Shown here in pieces: positions 62,641 to 64,000 of a stretch of 64,000 nucleotides of DNA. Origin of the DNA: Siphonodentalium dalli (taxonomy: Eukaryota; Mollusca; Scaphopoda; Gadilida; Siphonodentaliidae); NCBI GenBank assembly GCA_032622095.1, contig CP136063.1, forward strand, positions 36,244,106 to 36,308,105. Direction: 5' to 3'. The translations under genes were made by a program, and so were the position numbers. The notes beneath the pieces were generated by a model that was not told where the DNA came from, ran no database searches, and was given only the letters and a program-made list of their open reading frames with translations. Position 1 is the first letter of the stretch, and the number at the start of each line of letters is the position of its first letter.

Positions 62641-64000
62641 ATCATTTGTACCCGCCTTACTGAAAACCCGGACCAGTTGACCGTCGGTTGACCACCTAGA
62701 GATATCATGGGGGGATGGCAAATAAGAAATCGACAAATTTTGAAGGAAATTTCGTATAGTTTGAACATTTAGTGGCACAAGCTGTCGCTATATGGCCACA
62801 TAATCATCATTTGTACCCGTCTTACTGAAAACCCGGACCAGTTGACCGTCGGGTGACCACCTACAGATATCCTGGAGGGATGGCAAATAAGAAATCGACA
62901 AATTTTGAAGGAAATTTCGTATAGTTTGAACATTTAGTGGCACAAGCTGTCGCTATATGGCCACATAACCATCATTTGTATCCGCCTTACTGAAAACCCG
63001 GACCAGTTGACCGTCGGTTGACCACCTACAGATATCATGGGGGATGGCAAATAAGAAATCGACAAATTTTGAAGGAAATTTCGTATAGTTTGAACATTTA
63101 GTGGCACAAGCTGTCGCTATATGGCCACATAATCACCATTTGTACCCGCCTTACTGAAAACCCGGACCAGTTGACCGTCGGTTGACCACCCACAGATATC
63201 CTGGGGGGATGGCAAATAAGAAATCGACAAATTTTGAAGGAAATTTCGTATAGTTTGAACATTTAGTGGCACAAGCTGTCGCTATATGGCCACATAATCA
63301 TCATTTGTACCCGCCTTATTGAAAACCCGGACCTGTTGACCGTCGGTTGACCACCTACAGATATCATGGGGGGATGGCAAATAAGAAATCGACAAATGTT
63401 GAAGGAAATTTCGTATAGTTTGAACATTTAGTGGCACAAGCTGTCGCTATATGGCCACATAATCACCATTTGTACACGCCTTACTAAAAACCCGGACCAG
63501 TTGACCGTCGGTTGACCACCCACAGATATCATGGGGGGATGGCAAATAAGAAATCGACAAATTTTGAAGGAAATTTCGTATAGTTTGAACATTTAGTGGC
63601 ACAAGCTGTCGCTATATGGCCACATAATCATCATTTGTACCCGCCTTACTGAAAACCCGGACCAGTTGACCGTCGGTTGACCACCCACATATATCCTGGG
63701 GGGATGGCAAATAAGAAATCGACAAATTTTGAAGGAAATTTCGTATAGTTTGAACATTTAGTGGCACAAGCTGTCGCTATATGGCCACATAATCATCATT
63801 TGTACCCGCCTTACTGAAAACCCGGACCAGTTGACCGTCGGTTGACCACCTACAGATATCATGGGGGGATGGCAAATAAGAAATCGACAAATTTTGAAGG
63901 AAATTTCGTATAGTTTGAACATTTAGTGGCACAAGCTGTCGCTATATGGCCACATAATCACCATTTGTACCCGCCTGACTAGAAACCCGGACCAGTTGAC

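Larger units (their letters stand above)
24671..64000. repeat. 165-bp satellite array, right arm
   Basis: The same satellite as the left arm, in the same orientation, about 238 copies, continuing past the window edge. Variants are organised into several distinct higher-order repeat blocks (listed separately). Copies in the last 9 kb are the most homogeneous. No gene, tRNA, rRNA or second transposon was seen in this arm. Open frames on the minus strand arise only because 165 is divisible by 3. Confidence 0.97.

Noticed and set aside
1-64000. CRISPR array interpretation of the regular repeats
   Set aside because: Whole 165-bp monomers repeat without unique spacers, and the sequence is eukaryotic.

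Overview
The window is eukaryotic, almost certainly from an animal. It has no operons, ribosome binding sites or bacterial genes. About 50.4 kb is one head-to-tail satellite DNA with a 165-bp monomer (1-11055 and 24671-64000, same orientation in both arms, roughly 300 copies). A single retrovirus-like LTR element of the Ty3/gypsy (Metaviridae, errantivirus-like) type interrupts it at about 11056-24670. The species cannot be named from the sequence. A near-nucleosome-length satellite with higher-order repeats suggests centromeric or other constitutive heterochromatin, but this is an inference.

The element reads on the minus strand, so its 5' end lies to the right. In transcription order it has: a truncated leader (24607-24670; the 5' LTR and primer-binding site are missing); gag (24606-23461); a -1 frameshift site at the gag stop; pol with protease, reverse transcriptase and RNase H (to 20837), then integrase in another frame (20756-18717); a 4.1-kb spacer; an env of the baculovirus-F/errantivirus type (14512-12322); an 0.8-kb 3' untranslated region; and one 3' LTR of about 455 bp (11056-11510). 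The copy is decayed. RNase H has a frame change and an in-frame stop, env has an in-frame stop and a frame change at a homopolymer, and the Gag zinc knuckle has Asp in place of His.

The most interesting part is the spacer between pol and env (14600-18716). It carries genes on the opposite strand to gag-pol-env. Two small ORFs (gene A at 14864-15170, gene B at 16736-17011) encode related proteins. They share a colinear, ungapped 27-residue C-terminal motif of the form ExERCx4NLx3IxxERxRxxDxWS (13 of 27 identical by eye). Each has a TATA box 50-60 bp upstream of its start and an inverted repeat just before the TATA. The gene A promoter also has a perfect TGACGTCA site near the centre of its inverted repeat. 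A weaker third candidate lies at 18294-18497. The genes are separated by tandem repeats of about 128 bp (with long G runs) and about 164 bp. I read this as an antisense accessory-gene module with its own promoters inside an env-bearing animal LTR element, and I do not recognise the protein family.

The satellite is built from two main monomer classes and organised into several higher-order repeat (HOR) families, each confined to its own block: 12-mer in the left arm, then 10-mer, 8-mer, 21-mer, 12-mer and a nearly perfect 23-mer pair near the right end. This is the pattern expected from repeated local unequal exchange.
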